Below, one piece after another: positions 15,537 through 23,665 of a stretch of 64,000 nucleotides of DNA; position 1 is the stretch's first letter, and each line of letters starts with the position of its first letter. The notes under the pieces are model-generated. The model had not been told where the DNA came from, did not search any database, and saw only the letters and a program-made list of their open reading frames with translations. A program made the position numbers and the translations under genes. This stretch comes from Microtetraspora glauca (GTDB lineage: Bacteria > Actinomycetota > Actinomycetes > Streptosporangiales > Streptosporangiaceae), in the NCBI GenBank assembly GCA_001570385.1, contig BBYL01000009.1, forward strand, positions 248,001 to 312,000. The letters are read 5' to 3'.

Positions 15537-16583
15537 ATGTCTGTCGCAACCACGATGCAGCTCGCCCTCCGGCACGCCTTCATCCGGCGGGACCCCCCGG
15601 GCCACGCGCTCGCGCGGGACTCCGCGCTGATCGCGCGGGCCTGCCAGGACATGGCGGACCGCTTTCGTCGCGGCGGAAAACTGATCGTCTTCGGCAACGG
15701 CGGCGGCGGAGCCGACGCCGCGCACATCGCCGTCGAGTTCATGCACCCCGTCATCGTGGGCAAGCGGGCCCTACCCGCCGTGGCACTGAGCAACGACGCC
15801 GCCACGATGACCGCCATCGGCAACCGCGAAGGACTCGCCGAGACCTTCGCCCACCAGCTCGCCAGCTGGGCCGGACCGTCCGACATCGCGCTCGGCGTCT
15901 CCCGGGACGGCCGTTGCGTGAACGTGCTGCGGGGCCTGCGCGCCGCCCGCGACCTCGGGCTGCTCACCGTCGCCCTGTTCGGGGGCGGCGCCGAGCGCGC
16001 CAATCGGGCCGAACTCGCCGAACCGGACGCACGTGACGCCCGGGACCCTGACATAGCGGTGAGTGGCGGGCCGGCGGAGACCGTCGCCGACCACGTCCTG
16101 CTCGCCCGCTCCAAGGACCCGGCCGTGGTGAAGGAGATCCACGTCACCACCTACCACCTGCTGTGGGAGCTGGCGCACCTGTTCCTGGAACATCCGATGG
16201 AACACCCCGCTGACGCTCCGGCGAGCCCGGCCGCGAATCTCGCTGACTCCGTCCCCGACGGCACCCCCACCGGCGTACACACCGGCGACCGGACGCATGA
16301 CCACGCCGACCCTCACGACGACCCTCACGACGACCCTCACGCCGACCCTCACGACGGGCAGACGGCGTGCTCCGGGGACACCTGCGTCACCTGCTCCGAC
16401 CAGGCCACCCAGGTCACCGTCGTCCGCCTCCTGCACAGCGGCCTGGCCCTCGGCGACACCGGAACCGGCACAGAGGAGATCAGCGTCGCCCTGGTCGACG
16501 CCTCGGTCGGTGACACCGTACTGGTCCACGCCGGAGAGGCCATCGCCGTCATCACGAAGGGAGCCCACCGTGGCCGTCCTTGA
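15537..16583 (+). CDS. SIS-domain protein fused to a HypC-like tail
   Basis: 348 residues. Residues 20-220 form a phosphoheptose-isomerase-like SIS domain (LIVFGNGGGGADAAHIAVEF, LGVSRDGRCVNVLRG), with GVSRDGRC where active isomerases have S-x-SGxS, so catalysis may be altered. A linker of four DPHD units (residues 258-273) is followed by C-x4-C-x2-C (CSGDTCVTC) and a 60-residue beta-rich domain (TVVRLLHSGLALGDTGTG, then SVGDTVLVHAGEAIAVI) resembling HypC. The His-rich stretch could bind nickel (inference). It starts the hyp operon and is divergent from hypF; SIS genes accompany hyp genes in some actinobacterial [NiFe]-hydrogenase clusters. Confidence 0.8.
   Translation: MSVATTMQLALRHAFIRRDPPGHALARDSALIARACQDMADRFRRGGKLIVFGNGGGGADAAHIAVEFMHPVIVGKRALPAVALSNDAATMTAIGNREGLAETFAHQLASWAGPSDIALGVSRDGRCVNVLRGLRAARDLGLLTVALFGGGAERANRAELAEPDARDARDPDIAVSGGPAETVADHVLLARSKDPAVVKEIHVTTYHLLWELAHLFLEHPMEHPADAPASPAANLADSVPDGTPTGVHTGDRTHDHADPHDDPHDDPHADPHDGQTACSGDTCVTCSDQATQVTVVRLLHSGLALGDTGTGTEEISVALVDASVGDTVLVHAGEAIAVITKGAHRGRP
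16308..16355. repeat. 4 x 12-bp in-frame repeat encoding His-Asp linker
   Basis: Four copies of GACCCTCACGAC (one with GCC at the end) encode DPHDDPHDDPHADPHD in the linker between the SIS and HypC-like domains. Confidence 0.9.
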
Positions 16584-17259
16584 CGAACCACCGTCCGAGG
16601 AGATGCGGGGCCTGTACCCCTTCCTCTATCCCGACCAGGCCCGCCTGGAATCGGTCCTCGCCGAGGCTGAACGCTCCACCCAGGCCAAAGCCGCCGAGAT
16701 CGTACGGCTGCGCCGCCAGGTGGCCGAACTCGACGGAGACCGGCTCATCGTGTGCGCCCAGGAGATGGCCACCCGCTTCGCCTCCGGAGGACGGCTGTTC
16801 ACCTTCGGCAACGGAGGCAGCAGCACCGACGCTCAGGAGGTCGCCACCGCCTTCCTCCACCCGGCGGGCCCCGGCCGGCCGCTGCCGGCGCTCTCGCTGA
16901 CCAGCGACATCGCCGTCGTCACGGCCCTGTCCAACGACGTCGGCTTCGACGTGGTCTTCGCCCGGCAGCTCGCCGCCCTGGCACGACCGGGCGACATCGC
17001 CCTGGGCCTGTCCACCAGCGGCGGCTCCGCCAACGTCCTGCAGGCGTTCCGCGAAGCCGCGCGCCTGGGGATGCTCACCGTCGGCCTGTCCGGCGACCGG
17101 GGCGGCAAGCTCGCCGAACTCGGCCTGCTCGACCACCTGTTCATCGTGCCGTCGGCGTCCGTGCACCGCGTCCAGGAGGCGCAGACCACGCTCTACCACG
17201 TCCTGTGGGAGCTCACCCAACACGCGCTCGGCACCTCGCTCCCGACGGGCACCACCTGA
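16570..17259 (+). CDS. second SIS-domain protein (phosphoheptose isomerase-like)
   Basis: 229 residues, start GTG 16570, overlapping the end of the first SIS gene by 14 bases, with GAAGGGAG upstream. N-terminal helical segment (residues 20-55, SVLAEAERSTQAKAAEIVRL) is probably a coiled coil; the SIS core has LFTFGNGGSSTDAQEVATAF, SLTSDIAVVTALSNDVGFD and the canonical sugar-phosphate loop GLSTSGGSANVL, so this paralogue keeps what the first one has lost. The pair may form a heteromer of one catalytic and one divergent subunit (inference). Role in hydrogenase maturation is not established. Confidence 0.82.
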   Translation: MAVLDEPPSEEMRGLYPFLYPDQARLESVLAEAERSTQAKAAEIVRLRRQVAELDGDRLIVCAQEMATRFASGGRLFTFGNGGSSTDAQEVATAFLHPAGPGRPLPALSLTSDIAVVTALSNDVGFDVVFARQLAALARPGDIALGLSTSGGSANVLQAFREAARLGMLTVGLSGDRGGKLAELGLLDHLFIVPSASVHRVQEAQTTLYHVLWELTQHALGTSLPTGTT

Positions 17260-17338
17260 TCAAAAGGACCTGACCGGAAATTTCCCGATCAGAGCACGGC
17301 GGCCCACCCCACCCGGGAATGACTACGCACAGTAATCA

Positions 17339-17355
17339 ATCGACAACCGGTCGAT
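17339..17355. promoter_or_regulatory. inverted repeat upstream of hypA
   Basis: ATCGAC-AACCG-GTCGAT, 26 bases before the hypA start, is a perfect 6-bp inverted repeat and may be an operator or small hairpin in the 121-base gap after the SIS gene. Confidence 0.3.
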
Positions 17356-17380
17356 CCCTCCCGGAACGGGGTGACCCCAC

Positions 17381-17773
17381 GTGCACGAATTCGGCATCGC
17401 CGAAGCGATCCTCGACGCGGTCGAGAAACGCGCCGCAGGCCGGCCCGTACAGCACGCCCGCATACGCGCCGGAGCGCTCCTGCGCATCACCGAACCCGTG
17501 ATCAACCAGGCGTTCGCCGTCGTCTCCGCCGGATCACCCGCCGAAGGCGCCCACCTCGAACTCGTCATCGTCCCGGCCAGGCACACCTGCCGTACCTGCC
17601 GCCACGTCACCACCTCCGACGACGTCTTCGCCACCTGCGCCGGCTGCGGCGGCATCGACATCGAAACCGAAGGCGGCGACGAACTCATCCTCGAATCCAT
17701 CCAGACGGCGGAGGCCACACATGTGCCTGGGAATCCCCGGCGAGATAGCGGAGATCCTGTCGGACCCTCCTGA
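17381..17773 (+). CDS. hypA: hydrogenase nickel-insertion protein HypA
   Basis: 130 residues. The start GTGCACGAATTC gives MHEFGIAEAIL; the N-terminal Met-His-Glu is the nickel site of the family. Structural zinc site: C70-x2-C73 and C86-x2-C89 (CRTC, CAGC). HypA delivers nickel to the hydrogenase large subunit, normally with the GTPase HypB, which is not encoded here. The C-terminus runs 15-20 residues beyond the usual end because its stop lies 53 bases inside hypC, in another frame. Confidence 0.92.
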   Translation: MHEFGIAEAILDAVEKRAAGRPVQHARIRAGALLRITEPVINQAFAVVSAGSPAEGAHLELVIVPARHTCRTCRHVTTSDDVFATCAGCGGIDIETEGGDELILESIQTAEATHVPGNPRRDSGDPVGPS

Positions 17774-17999
17774 GCTCGCCATGGTCGACGTCAGCGGCGT
17801 ACGACGCGCGATCAACATCGGCCTGCTCGAGAACGAGGACCTCGCACCCGGCGACTGGGTCCTCATCCACGTCGGCTTCGCCCTGTCCAAGATCGACGAA
17901 GTGGAGGCCGCCGCCGCGCTCGACTTCCTCAAGAGCATCGGCGAGCCGTACGAGGACGAGATCGCCGCCCTCCGCGAATCCACCATCGAACAGGGGTGA
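17721..17999 (+). CDS. hypC: hydrogenase maturation chaperone HypC
   Basis: 92 residues beginning MCLGIPGEIAEI; the Cys2 is the essential residue that contacts the iron carrier HypD and the large-subunit precursor. A GGCGGAGG site precedes the ATG. It overlaps hypA by 53 bases and is followed by hypD after 7 bases, giving a tightly packed operon. A second HypC-like domain is fused to the SIS protein at 15537, so the cluster has two HypC-type modules. Confidence 0.95.
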   Translation: MCLGIPGEIAEILSDPPELAMVDVSGVRRAINIGLLENEDLAPGDWVLIHVGFALSKIDEVEAAAALDFLKSIGEPYEDEIAALRESTIEQG

Positions 18000-18006
18000 A
18001 CATCCG

Positions 18007-19134
18007 ATGCGTTTCGTCGACGAGTACCGCGACGCCGGGCGGGCCCGCGCGCTGGCCGCCCAGATGGCCGAGCTCTGCCGGCCCGGCCGCGCCTACAAGT
18101 TCATGGAGGTCTGCGGCGGCCACACCCACACCATCTACAAGCACGGCCTGGAGGACTACCTCCCCGAAGCCGTCAGCCTGATCCACGGCCCCGGCTGCCC
18201 CGTCTGCGTCATCCCCATGGGACGACTCGACGACGCCATCCACATCGCCGAGCAACCCGACGTCATCATGACCTCGTTCGGCGACATGATGCGCGTCCCC
18301 GGAGGACGCGGCTCCTTCCTGGACGCCAAGGCCCGCGGCGCCGACATCCGGATGGTCTACTCACCCCTCGACGCCCTCAAGATCGCCCGGCAGAACCCCC
18401 GCAAGCGCGTCGTCTTCATGGCCATCGGCTTCGAGACCACCGCGCCCTCGACCGCCATGACCGTCCTGCGCGCCGAAACCGAGGGAATCCACAACTTCTC
18501 GGTCTTCTGCAACCACGTCACGATCATCCCGGCGATCAAGGCCATCCTCGACTCGCCCGACCTGCACCTCGACGGCTTCATCGGCCCCGGCCACGTCTCC
18601 GCCGTCATCGGCTGCCGGCCGTACGAGTTCATCGCGCACACCTACGGCAAGCCGCTGGTCGTCACCGGGTTCGAACCCCTCGACGTGCTGCGCTCCGTCT
18701 ACCAGATCCTCGCCCAGCTCGCCGAAGGCCGCAGCCAGGTCGAGAACCAGTACGCCCGGGTCGTCCCCTGGAACGGCAACGCCAAGGCGCTCAACGTCAT
18801 CAGCCGCGTCATGGAACTGCGCCCCTACTTCGAGTGGCGCGGCCTCGGATCCATCTCCCACTCGGCGCTCAAGATGACCGAGAAGTACGCCGCCTACGAC
18901 GCCGAGCGGATCTTCCAGATCCCCGGCGTACGCGTCGCCGACCCCAAGGCATGCCAGTGCGGCGAGGTCCTCAAGGGCGTGCTCAAACCGTGGGAGTGCA
19001 AGGTCTTCGGCACCGCCTGCACCCCCGAGACACCCATCGGCACCTGCATGGTCTCCTCCGAAGGCGCCTGTGCCGCGTACTACAACTTCGGCCGCTTCTC
19101 CCGGGAACGCGTCAAGGAGGCGACCCGCCGGTGA
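18007..19134 (+). CDS. hypD: hydrogenase iron-cofactor assembly protein HypD
   Basis: 375 residues, full length. Conserved elements: MEVCGGHTHTIYKHG, GPGCPVCVIP, FGDMMRVPG, IGFETTAPSTA and the four [4Fe-4S]-binding cysteines near the C-terminus (CQCGEVLKGVLKPWECKVFG with TACTP and GTCMVS). HypD with HypC is the scaffold on which the Fe(CN)2CO group is assembled using carbamoyl groups from HypF/HypE. Start ATG 18007; the stop overlaps the GTG of hypE by four bases. Confidence 0.97.
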   Translation: MRFVDEYRDAGRARALAAQMAELCRPGRAYKFMEVCGGHTHTIYKHGLEDYLPEAVSLIHGPGCPVCVIPMGRLDDAIHIAEQPDVIMTSFGDMMRVPGGRGSFLDAKARGADIRMVYSPLDALKIARQNPRKRVVFMAIGFETTAPSTAMTVLRAETEGIHNFSVFCNHVTIIPAIKAILDSPDLHLDGFIGPGHVSAVIGCRPYEFIAHTYGKPLVVTGFEPLDVLRSVYQILAQLAEGRSQVENQYARVVPWNGNAKALNVISRVMELRPYFEWRGLGSISHSALKMTEKYAAYDAERIFQIPGVRVADPKACQCGEVLKGVLKPWECKVFGTACTPETPIGTCMVSSEGACAAYYNFGRFSRERVKEATRR

Positions 19135-20348
19135 CCCCGGAACACACCACAGAGCACACGACAGAACACGCCACGGCCCCCGCCCCGGGCGAAGCGCCCG
19201 GGGGAGAGGCCACCGCCCTGTGGGCCGAATCCGCCGTACGCGAGGCCGGCCCCCGGAGCCGCCCCACCCGCGAGGACCAGGTACTCCAACGCATCGAACG
19301 CGCCCGCCGCGGCAAGGCGCGCGTCAGGGAGGACCTCGTCACCCTCGCGCACGGCGCCGGAGGCAAGGCCACCCACACCCTGATCGAGGCCGTGTTCCTC
19401 GAGGCGTTCCGCAACCCGCTCCTGGAGCCCCTCGGCGACGGAGCCGTCACCGGCACCCTCGCCCTCACCACCGACGCCTACGTCGTCAGGCCGTTGTTCT
19501 TCCCCGGCGGCGACATCGGCGACCTCGCCGTCAACGGCACCGTCAACGACCTCGCCATGTGCGGCGCCACCCCCCGCTACCTCTCCGCCGGGTTCATCCT
19601 CGAAGAGGGCTTCCCCATCGCGGATCTGCGCCGCATCACCGCCTCCATGGCCGCCGCCGCCCGCGCCGCCGGCGTCTGGATCGTCACCGGCGACACCAAG
19701 GTCGTCGAGAACGGCAAAGCCGACGGCTGCTACATCACCACGGCCGGAGTCGGCACCCTCGACCGGGGCGCCACCCTCAGCGCGGCCTCCGTCACGCCCG
19801 GGGACGCCGTCATCGTGTCCGGCCCCATCGGCGAACACGGCATGACGATCATGCTCGCCCGCGGCGAACTCGACCTCGAAGCCCACCTGACCTCCGACAC
19901 CGCACCCCTGCACGACCTCACCGCCCGGCTGCTGTCCGCCTGCGGAGGCCCTACCGGAGGCCCTGCCGGCGGCGCGGTCCGCTGCCTGCGCGACGCCACA
20001 CGCGGAGGAGTCGCCACCGTCCTCAACGAACTCGCCACCGCCTCCCAGGTCTCCATCGTGCTCGACGAGAACACGATCCCGATCCGCCCGGACGTACGCG
20101 GAGCGTGCGAACTCCTCGGCATCGACCCGCTCTACGTGGCCTGCGAAGGCCGCATGATCGCCGTCGTGGCCGCGGGGCACGCCGACGCCGCCCTGGACGC
20201 GCTGCGCGCCCACCCGCTCGGCGCGGATGCCGCGATCATCGGACGAGCCGGCGACGACCCGCCCGGCCTGGTCCTGCTCAAGACCTCCTTCGGCGGAACC
20301 CGCATCGTCGACCTCCTGGTGGGCGACCCGCTCCCGCGCATCTGCTGA
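19131..20348 (+). CDS. hypE: hydrogenase maturation dehydratase HypE
   Basis: 405 residues from GTG 19131, which overlaps the hypD stop (GTGA). The first 60 residues are a non-conserved leader rich in Thr, Glu and His (TEHTTEH). The AIR-synthase-like core starts at LAHGAGGKATHTLIEAVF and includes LTTDAYVVRPLFFPGGDIG and GDTKVVENGK; the protein ends in the required PRIC, whose Cys carries the thiocarboxamide dehydrated to thiocyanate. All catalytic features are intact. Usual length is about 340; the excess is the leader, so a start nearer residue 60 is possible. Confidence 0.95.
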   Translation: MTPEHTTEHTTEHATAPAPGEAPGGEATALWAESAVREAGPRSRPTREDQVLQRIERARRGKARVREDLVTLAHGAGGKATHTLIEAVFLEAFRNPLLEPLGDGAVTGTLALTTDAYVVRPLFFPGGDIGDLAVNGTVNDLAMCGATPRYLSAGFILEEGFPIADLRRITASMAAAARAAGVWIVTGDTKVVENGKADGCYITTAGVGTLDRGATLSAASVTPGDAVIVSGPIGEHGMTIMLARGELDLEAHLTSDTAPLHDLTARLLSACGGPTGGPAGGAVRCLRDATRGGVATVLNELATASQVSIVLDENTIPIRPDVRGACELLGIDPLYVACEGRMIAVVAAGHADAALDALRAHPLGADAAIIGRAGDDPPGLVLLKTSFGGTRIVDLLVGDPLPRIC

Positions 20349-20457
20349 CCCCGGACGGGACACGCGGCGAGCCACAGGCCGCGGGCGCGCTCCGCGGTCG
20401 CGCCCGGCCCGCGTACCCGCTGCTGCCGCCGTCCATGACCATGAGACGCTCGAACCC

Positions 20458-21444
20458 ATGGGGACCAGACACATGAGAGCCGCCTACGTGACCGAGCTCG
20501 GCCCCGCAGAACGCATCCACGTGGGGGAACTCCCCGTACCCGAACCCGGTCCCACCGACGTACTCGTCCACGTCACCGCCGTGGCGGCCAACAACGTCGA
20601 CACGTTCGTCCGATCCGGGCTGTACCGCACCCCCACCCCCTTCCCGTTCGTCATCGGACGGGACCTCACCGGCACGGTCGCCAGGACCGGCCCCGGCGTC
20701 ACCGGCTTCACCGAAGGCGACCGTGTCTGGTGCAACAGCCTCGGCCACGGCGGCCGCCAGGGCTCCTTCGCCACCTACGCCGTCGTGCCCGCCGACCGGC
20801 TCTACCCCTTGCCGCCCGGAATCGACCCCGGCACCGCCGTCGCCGCGCTCCACCCGGCCGCCACCGCCTACCTCGGCCTCTTCCGCGAGGCGCGGATCCG
20901 CCCCGGCGAGACCGTCGTCATCGGCGGGGGAGCGGGCGCCGTCGGCTCCTGCGCCGTCACCATGGCTGCCGTCGCCGGAGCCCGCGTCATCGCCACCGCA
21001 CGCCCCGACGACGGGGAACGATGCCACGCGCTCGGCGCCACCGAGGTCATCGACTACCGCGACCCACACCTGCTCACCCGGCTCGGGAAAGCCGCCCCCG
21101 ACGGCATCGACGTCTACTGGGACACCTCCGGACACCACGACATCCCCGGCGTGACACCACTCCTGGCCCACGGCGGGCGCCTCCTGCTCACCGCCGGCAT
21201 CACCGCCCGCGCCGAACTCCCCGTCGGATCGCTGTACACCAGGGACGCGCGACTGCTCGGCTTCGCGATCTCCAACGCCACCACCACCGACCTGGCCGAC
21301 GCCGCCAGGCTGGTCAACCACCTGCTGGCCGCCGGGCACCTGCGCGTACGGCTCGACGAGGTCCTGCCCCTCGACCAGGCCGCCGAGGCGCACCGCATGC
21401 TGGAGGACGGCCAGACCTCCGGCCGCATCGTGCTCCGCCCCTGA
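20458..21444 (+). CDS. NADPH:quinone-reductase-like MDR oxidoreductase
   Basis: 328 residues, zinc-free medium-chain dehydrogenase/reductase. GroES-like domain with PEPGPTDVLVHVTAVAANNV, and a Rossmann domain with VVIGGGAGAVGSCAVTMAA. No structural zinc cysteines. A typical function is NADPH-dependent reduction of quinones or enones. ATG 20458; an ATG at 20473 has GGGGA 7 bases upstream and may be the true start. It follows hypE by 109 bases in the same direction, but metabolic linkage to the hyp genes is not evident. Confidence 0.88.
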   Translation: MGTRHMRAAYVTELGPAERIHVGELPVPEPGPTDVLVHVTAVAANNVDTFVRSGLYRTPTPFPFVIGRDLTGTVARTGPGVTGFTEGDRVWCNSLGHGGRQGSFATYAVVPADRLYPLPPGIDPGTAVAALHPAATAYLGLFREARIRPGETVVIGGGAGAVGSCAVTMAAVAGARVIATARPDDGERCHALGATEVIDYRDPHLLTRLGKAAPDGIDVYWDTSGHHDIPGVTPLLAHGGRLLLTAGITARAELPVGSLYTRDARLLGFAISNATTTDLADAARLVNHLLAAGHLRVRLDEVLPLDQAAEAHRMLEDGQTSGRIVLRP

Positions 21445-21693
21445 ACGCCCTGGTCGACCACCTGCCGCAGACGAGAACACCGGCACCACGGCATCCATAT
21501 CACCCAGTTATGGAAACTTGTGCGGTGTTCAGCAGATTCGTTCCGTGTCAGCTTTGGTCCAGTCCAGGCGCCTCGGGCCGGACGGTTTCCCAGGTCGTAC
21601 GGTGTCGGCTGCCCACCCACACCCGCCGACACGATGGGGGAGTACGACAGGTCCGGGCCGGGTGCCTCACCCCCGACATCGAGAAGGCCACTG

Positions 21694-22521
21694 ATGGACA
21701 CCGAGAACACGCCCACCGAGCAGGAGAGCAAGGGAATCAGCCGCAAGACCCTGCTCAAGGCCGCCCTGGTCGCACCGCTCCCGCTGCTGGTCGGGCAGCT
21801 TCCCGCGCTGGCCCGCGACGCACGGACGACGGGCGAGCCGCTGGCCCCCACCCCGTTCTGCTCCGACGACGACGACCCGACGGTCCCGCAGATCGAAGGC
21901 CCGTACTTCAAGCCCAACTCGCCGCTGCGCACCACCCTCTCCGGACCCGGCACCCCGCTCACCCTGAGCGGCTACGTGTTCGGCCTCGCCTGCCAGCCGC
22001 TCGCCAACGTACTGCTGGACTTCTGGCAGGCGGACACCAACGGCGCCTACGACAACGTCGGATTCACCTTCCGCGGCCACCAGTTCACCAACGCCCAGGG
22101 CGCCTTCACCCTCACCACCATCGTGCCCGGCCTCTATCCGGGCCGTACCCGGCACATCCACGTCAAGGTCCAGGCGCCCAACCGCCCGATCCTCACGACG
22201 CAGCTCTACTTCCCCGGCGAGCCCCGCAACAGCACCGACACGATCTACGACCCCCGGCTGCTCATGAACGTCCGCACGGCCAACCCCGGCAAGGAGGCCA
22301 CGTTCGACTTCGTCCTCAACGTGCCCGGCCAGCCACCCACCAGCCCGTCGCCGAGCGCGTCGCCCAGCACCTCTCCCGGCGGCACCTGGCGCGCGGGCAC
22401 CACCTACAAGGCCGGCGACCAGGTCACCTACGGCGGCGCGACCTACCGCTGCCTCCAGGGGCACACGGCCATGGCCGGCTGGGAGCCCCCGAACGTCCCC
22501 GCATTGTGGCAGCGCGTCTGA
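21694..22521 (+). CDS. secreted intradiol ring-cleavage dioxygenase with CBM5/12
   Basis: 275 residues. N-terminal twin-arginine-less signal (RKTLLKAALVAPLPLLVGQL, then PALA). Dioxygenase domain residues 65-210 with the non-haem Fe(III) ligands Tyr119, Tyr148, His154 and His156 (NGAYDN; LYPGRTRHIHV). A Pro/Ser linker leads to a C-terminal 45-residue chitin/cellulose-binding module (GTTYKAGDQVTYGGATYRCL, WEPPNVPALW). A Streptomyces enzyme with the same two-domain layout is known to cleave catechols in a lignocellulose-degrading strain. It likely oxidises lignin- or tannin-derived catechols outside the cell. GAGAAGG precedes the ATG. Confidence 0.92.
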   Translation: MDTENTPTEQESKGISRKTLLKAALVAPLPLLVGQLPALARDARTTGEPLAPTPFCSDDDDPTVPQIEGPYFKPNSPLRTTLSGPGTPLTLSGYVFGLACQPLANVLLDFWQADTNGAYDNVGFTFRGHQFTNAQGAFTLTTIVPGLYPGRTRHIHVKVQAPNRPILTTQLYFPGEPRNSTDTIYDPRLLMNVRTANPGKEATFDFVLNVPGQPPTSPSPSASPSTSPGGTWRAGTTYKAGDQVTYGGATYRCLQGHTAMAGWEPPNVPALWQRV

Positions 22522-22654
22522 CGACGCCCCGCTCCCGTCGCCGACCGGCCTCCGAGAGACACTGCCGGCGGCGGGAGCGCACACCAGGGGAGCACGAGCG
22601 GCGACAGCGACCTACCGCACGCCCCTGCCCAGGCGGCTCCCGGGCGGTCACGGG

Positions 22655-23479
22655 TCAGACGGGAACGACCGGCTCCTGTAGCTCGGTCACCCACGTCGCG
22701 GGGTTCTCGTCACACTCCAGGGTGAGCTCCCGCGCGTACCCGGTGGACCGGAAGCCGTTGGCGTCGATCCAGCGACCCAGCGCCTGGGACGTACGCAGAA
22801 CGTCGTCCATGGACCCACGGTGCACGACCGTCGCGGCCTGCTCGACGCCGGGCAGGTCCACGACCGAGAAGTCGGCGCCGGGCGACACGTCCGCGGCGAC
22901 CGTCATCCCGGCATGCACAGTGATCATGCCCTCGCCCAGCGGGGAGTCCTCGTAGTAGGCGAGCCCGGGACCGGCCGGCGCCACGCCCGCGGCGTCGAGG
23001 CGGCGGCACAGTTCGTCGTACAGCGGCTTGATGACCGGCCCGATGTCCTCCGGAGCGTAGCTCGCGGCGGTCCCGGTCAGCTCCGCCACCCGGACACCCG
23101 GAATGCTCTTGATCACGATGTCGTCCATGGACATGCGTCCCTCGGTTTCGATGGTCCGGAGCCTCGCCTCGACCTGAGCCAGCCGCGCCGCCGCGGCGGC
23201 CATGGCCGCTTCGAGTTCCGCCTGCCGCAGCCGCAACATCCCGCGCAGCCTCTCCGTGCTCACACGCTCGTCCAGGATCGACGCCACCTGCTCGAGCGTG
23301 AAGCCGAGCCCCTTCAGGGCGATGACGCGATTGAGCCGGGCGAGCTGGCCGGCCTCGTAGAAGCGGTAGCCGCTCGCCGGATCGACGCGCGCCGGGCGAA
23401 GCAGCCCGATGGCGTCGTAGTGGCGCAGCATGCGGACCGAGACACGGCCGTGTCTGGCGAAGTCTCCGATGGTGAACAT
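22655..23479 (-). CDS. MerR family regulator with GyrI-like effector domain
   Basis: About 274 residues from ATG 23479 (GGAAGG upstream); an ATG at 23491 overlaps the -10 box and is unlikely. MerR HTH: FTIGDFARHGRVSVRMLRHY, DAIGLLRPARVDPASGYRFY; coiled coil to residue 115; GyrI/BmrR-like ligand domain from about 125 (IVIKSIPGVRVAEL) to the end. Proteins of this type bind lipophilic cations or drugs. It carries its own MerR-type promoter upstream and is divergent from the ClpX-zinc-finger gene; the two promoter regions lie side by side in 23480-23665. Confidence 0.92.
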   Translation of the reverse strand: MFTIGDFARHGRVSVRMLRHYDAIGLLRPARVDPASGYRFYEAGQLARLNRVIALKGLGFTLEQVASILDERVSTERLRGMLRLRQAELEAAMAAAAARLAQVEARLRTIETEGRMSMDDIVIKSIPGVRVAELTGTAASYAPEDIGPVIKPLYDELCRRLDAAGVAPAGPGLAYYEDSPLGEGMITVHAGMTVAADVSPGADFSVVDLPGVEQAATVVHRGSMDDVLRTSQALGRWIDANGFRSTGYARELTLECDENPATWVTELQEPVVPV

Positions 23480-23489
23480 GACGCCTTCC

Positions 23490-23520
23490 ATTGCAGAGCC
23501 TCACACGGTGTCAGGGTCAA
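23490..23520 (-). promoter_or_regulatory. MerR-type promoter with 19-bp spacer
   Basis: Read on the minus strand: -35 TTGACC, 19-bp spacer, -10 TGCAAT. The spacer holds the dyad CCTGACAC-C-GTGTGAGG (one mismatch). A 19-bp spacer with a central dyad is the hallmark of MerR-activated promoters, so the regulator at 22655 probably autoregulates here. Confidence 0.7.
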
Positions 23521-23585
23521 GTCTGGAACCCCCTCGGGCCGGGCGGTACGGGAGGGCCCTGGCGCGGACGCCTTGGGGGAGGGCT

Positions 23586-23643
23586 TGTCAGGCATGACCT
23601 GACAGTCTAGGGTTGCGATCACACCGTCAGGTCACGCCTGACA
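23586..23643 (+). promoter_or_regulatory. two paired operators over a promoter
   Basis: TGTCAGG-N5-CCTGACA at 23586-23604 and (C)GTCAGG-N5-CCTGAC(A) at 23625-23643. Both half-sites are perfect in each operator. Operator 1 covers a -35-like TTGTCA (23585-23590); with 17 bp spacing the -10 is TAGGGT (23608-23613); operator 2 lies just downstream. The layout suits cooperative repression of the gene at 23666. Confidence 0.65.
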
Positions 23644-23665
23644 ACCGTCGATACGGGAGGACCGC

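Noticed and set aside
15368..16150. Extended HypF start up to 16150
   Set aside because: It runs through the divergent SIS gene; the acylphosphatase domain begins only near 15080.
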